Shown here: positions 7,202-7,863 of the stretch, piece after piece
Position numbering within the stretch: position 1 is the first letter of the stretch
Layout: each line of letters opens with the position of its first letter
Translations under genes and position numbers: made by a program
Source of the DNA: an uncultured Clostridia bacterium
GTDB taxonomy: Bacteria; Bacillota; Clostridia; Oscillospirales; CAG-272
Direction of reading: 5' to 3'
Assembly: GCA_946061315.1 (NCBI GenBank)
Contig: CAMGRB010000056.1
Coordinates: 1 to 7,863, forward strand
Length of the DNA: 7,863 bases
The notes under the pieces: model-generated
Seen by the model: the letters and a program-made list of their open reading frames with translations, nothing else
Database searches by the model: none
Told to the model about the DNA's origin: nothing

Positions 7202-7439
7202 CGCTGCCGTCCACAGAAAAATCCTTTTCTATAAGCTCGCCGTTTTCGTTGACGAGTTTTTTAACCGATTTTTCTACTTTATCTATTTTTGAATTGCAGA
7301 ACTTAACAAGCTTTATGCCCTCTGAAAAAAGGTCAAGCGAGTCGTCGAGAGGGTGATCCCCGCCCTCGAGCATACCGACAATTTCTTCAAGTCTTTCAAG
7401 TGCCTCCTCAAAGGACATCTCCGTTTTCTTTTCAGCCAT
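7191..7439 (-). CDS. xseB: Exodeoxyribonuclease VII small subunit XseB
   Basis: XseB is the small subunit of exonuclease VII. Several copies bind one XseA to form an enzyme that degrades single-stranded DNA from both ends into oligonucleotides. The whole family pattern is visible: SFEEALERLEEIVGMLEGGD (9-28), then LDDSLDLFSEGIKLVKFC (31-48) and a helical KIDKVEKSV segment (51-59). The chosen ATG at 7439 gives 82 residues, the normal size. A longer frame begins at an ATG at 7463, but its first codons contain the ribosome binding site, so those eight residues are probably not translated. The start overlaps the xseA end by eight bases and the end overlaps ispA by 11. Both overlaps point to coupled translation, in keeping with the fixed subunit ratio of the complex. 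Confidence 0.95.
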   Translation of the reverse strand: MAEKKTEMSFEEALERLEEIVGMLEGGDHPLDDSLDLFSEGIKLVKFCNSKIDKVEKSVKKLVNENGELIEKDFSVDGSDEA

Positions 7440-7863
7440 TTGATTTTTCTCCTCTTTCCACACTTACTATATCGGCGTCGAAGCTTCCGTCAGAGAGCCT
7501 TACTTTGATTTTTTCTCCGACGTTTAAGCCTTCAACGCTCTTTACTACCTTACCCTCACCGTCAAATACGGCGCCGTATCCTCTTGAAAGAACCGCCAAA
7601 GGATTTAAGGCACCGAGCCTTCCGCTTAATGCATTAAAGTCACCGCGATGTCTGTCAAGAGTTGCTTTGAAGAACAAATTTATATTTTTGGCATTTGCCG
7701 AAATACGCTCTTTCAGCGCTCTTGTAAGCTCGTCGGGCATTGTAAGCGCTCTGCTCTTTGAGAGCGAATCAAGCAAGGCTTTGTTTTGTAAAATGACGTC
7801 GTTTATATCCGAACAAATGCTTCTTGAATCCTCGCCGGGCTTGTAGTAGAGCCCGCCGTCCGA
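7432..7863 (-). CDS. xseA: Exodeoxyribonuclease VII large subunit XseA, C-terminal part
   Basis: This is the last 143 residues of the catalytic subunit of exonuclease VII, a cytoplasmic single-strand DNA nuclease. The frame is open to the window edge without a stop, so the gene continues beyond position 7863; the complete protein is usually 400-450 residues. The visible part covers the end of the coiled-coil region and the C-terminal segment LGALNPLAVLSRGYGAVFD, followed by GEGKVVKSVEGLNVGEKIKV and RLSDGSFDADIVSVERG. The pattern LxPLAVLxRGY followed by a small beta-rich tail is characteristic of XseA. The N-terminal OB-fold and most of the nuclease domain lie outside the window. A TTG at 7774-7776 could be taken for a start but is an internal leucine codon. 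The gene is the first visible member of the operon, so its promoter is not seen. Confidence 0.95.
   Translation of the reverse strand, partial: SDGGLYYKPGEDSRSICSDINDVILQNKALLDSLSKSRALTMPDELTRALKERISANAKNINLFFKATLDRHRGDFNALSGRLGALNPLAVLSRGYGAVFDGEGKVVKSVEGLNVGEKIKVRLSDGSFDADIVSVERGEKSNG
7449..7457 (-). promoter_or_regulatory. Ribosome binding site of xseB, inside xseA
   Basis: The minus strand reads AAAGAGGAG, with its GGAG core nine bases before the ATG at 7439. It lies downstream of the alternative ATG at 7463, which itself has no clear site. This favours the shorter XseB. Confidence 0.75.

Noticed and set aside
6671..7234. Plus-strand open frame of 187 codons across ispA and the xseB end
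   Set aside because: It is antisense to a well-supported ispA gene, its translation has no recognisable domain, it is rich in Arg, His and Cys as shadow frames often are, and no good ribosome binding site was seen.

Overview
This window is a tightly packed, single-strand block of housekeeping genes, all transcribed from high to low coordinates. Its gene content and order point to a bacterium of the Bacillota, most likely a member of the Clostridia. The evidence is the xseA-xseB-ispA-tlyA-argR-recN series, the murB-whiA-dnaE series, a WhiA protein, a PHP-containing DnaE of clostridial type, and strong purine-rich Shine-Dalgarno sequences. I cannot name a genus. The sequence could come from an uncultured genome assembly, but nothing in it proves that.

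In transcription order the genes are: xseA (3' end only, cut by the window edge at 7863), xseB, ispA, tlyA, argR, recN, a YjjG/YfnB-type HAD nucleotidase gene, murB, whiA and the 5' part of dnaE. Neighbours overlap or are separated by 35 bases or less, so no stretch above 300 bases lacks a gene. I see no terminator or RNA gene between them. Transcription as one long operon is the simplest reading, with the promoter upstream of xseA outside the window. xseA/xseB, ispA/tlyA and recN/HAD show stop-start overlaps or near-overlaps typical of translational coupling.

Functionally the block joins DNA repair (exonuclease VII, RecN), isoprenoid synthesis for cell-wall lipid carriers (IspA), ribosomal RNA methylation (TlyA), arginine-dependent regulation (ArgR), nucleotide clean-up (HAD), peptidoglycan precursor synthesis (MurB), division-linked regulation (WhiA) and replication (DnaE). 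Two normally separate conserved clusters are joined here, and four genes usual in them are absent: dxs, nadK, rapZ and yvcK.

The most notable point is at the left edge. The dnaE reading frame hits a stop after 274 codons, just past the PHP domain, while another frame continues what looks like DnaE sequence to the window edge. A lost copy of a 5-base tandem GCAAT repeat would explain this. Smaller points are an apparent change in a conserved MurB active-site pair, a short WhiA with a worn LAGLIDADG motif, and two start codons better placed downstream of the longest possible ones. I found no mobile element, CRISPR array, defence system or otherwise unknown system.
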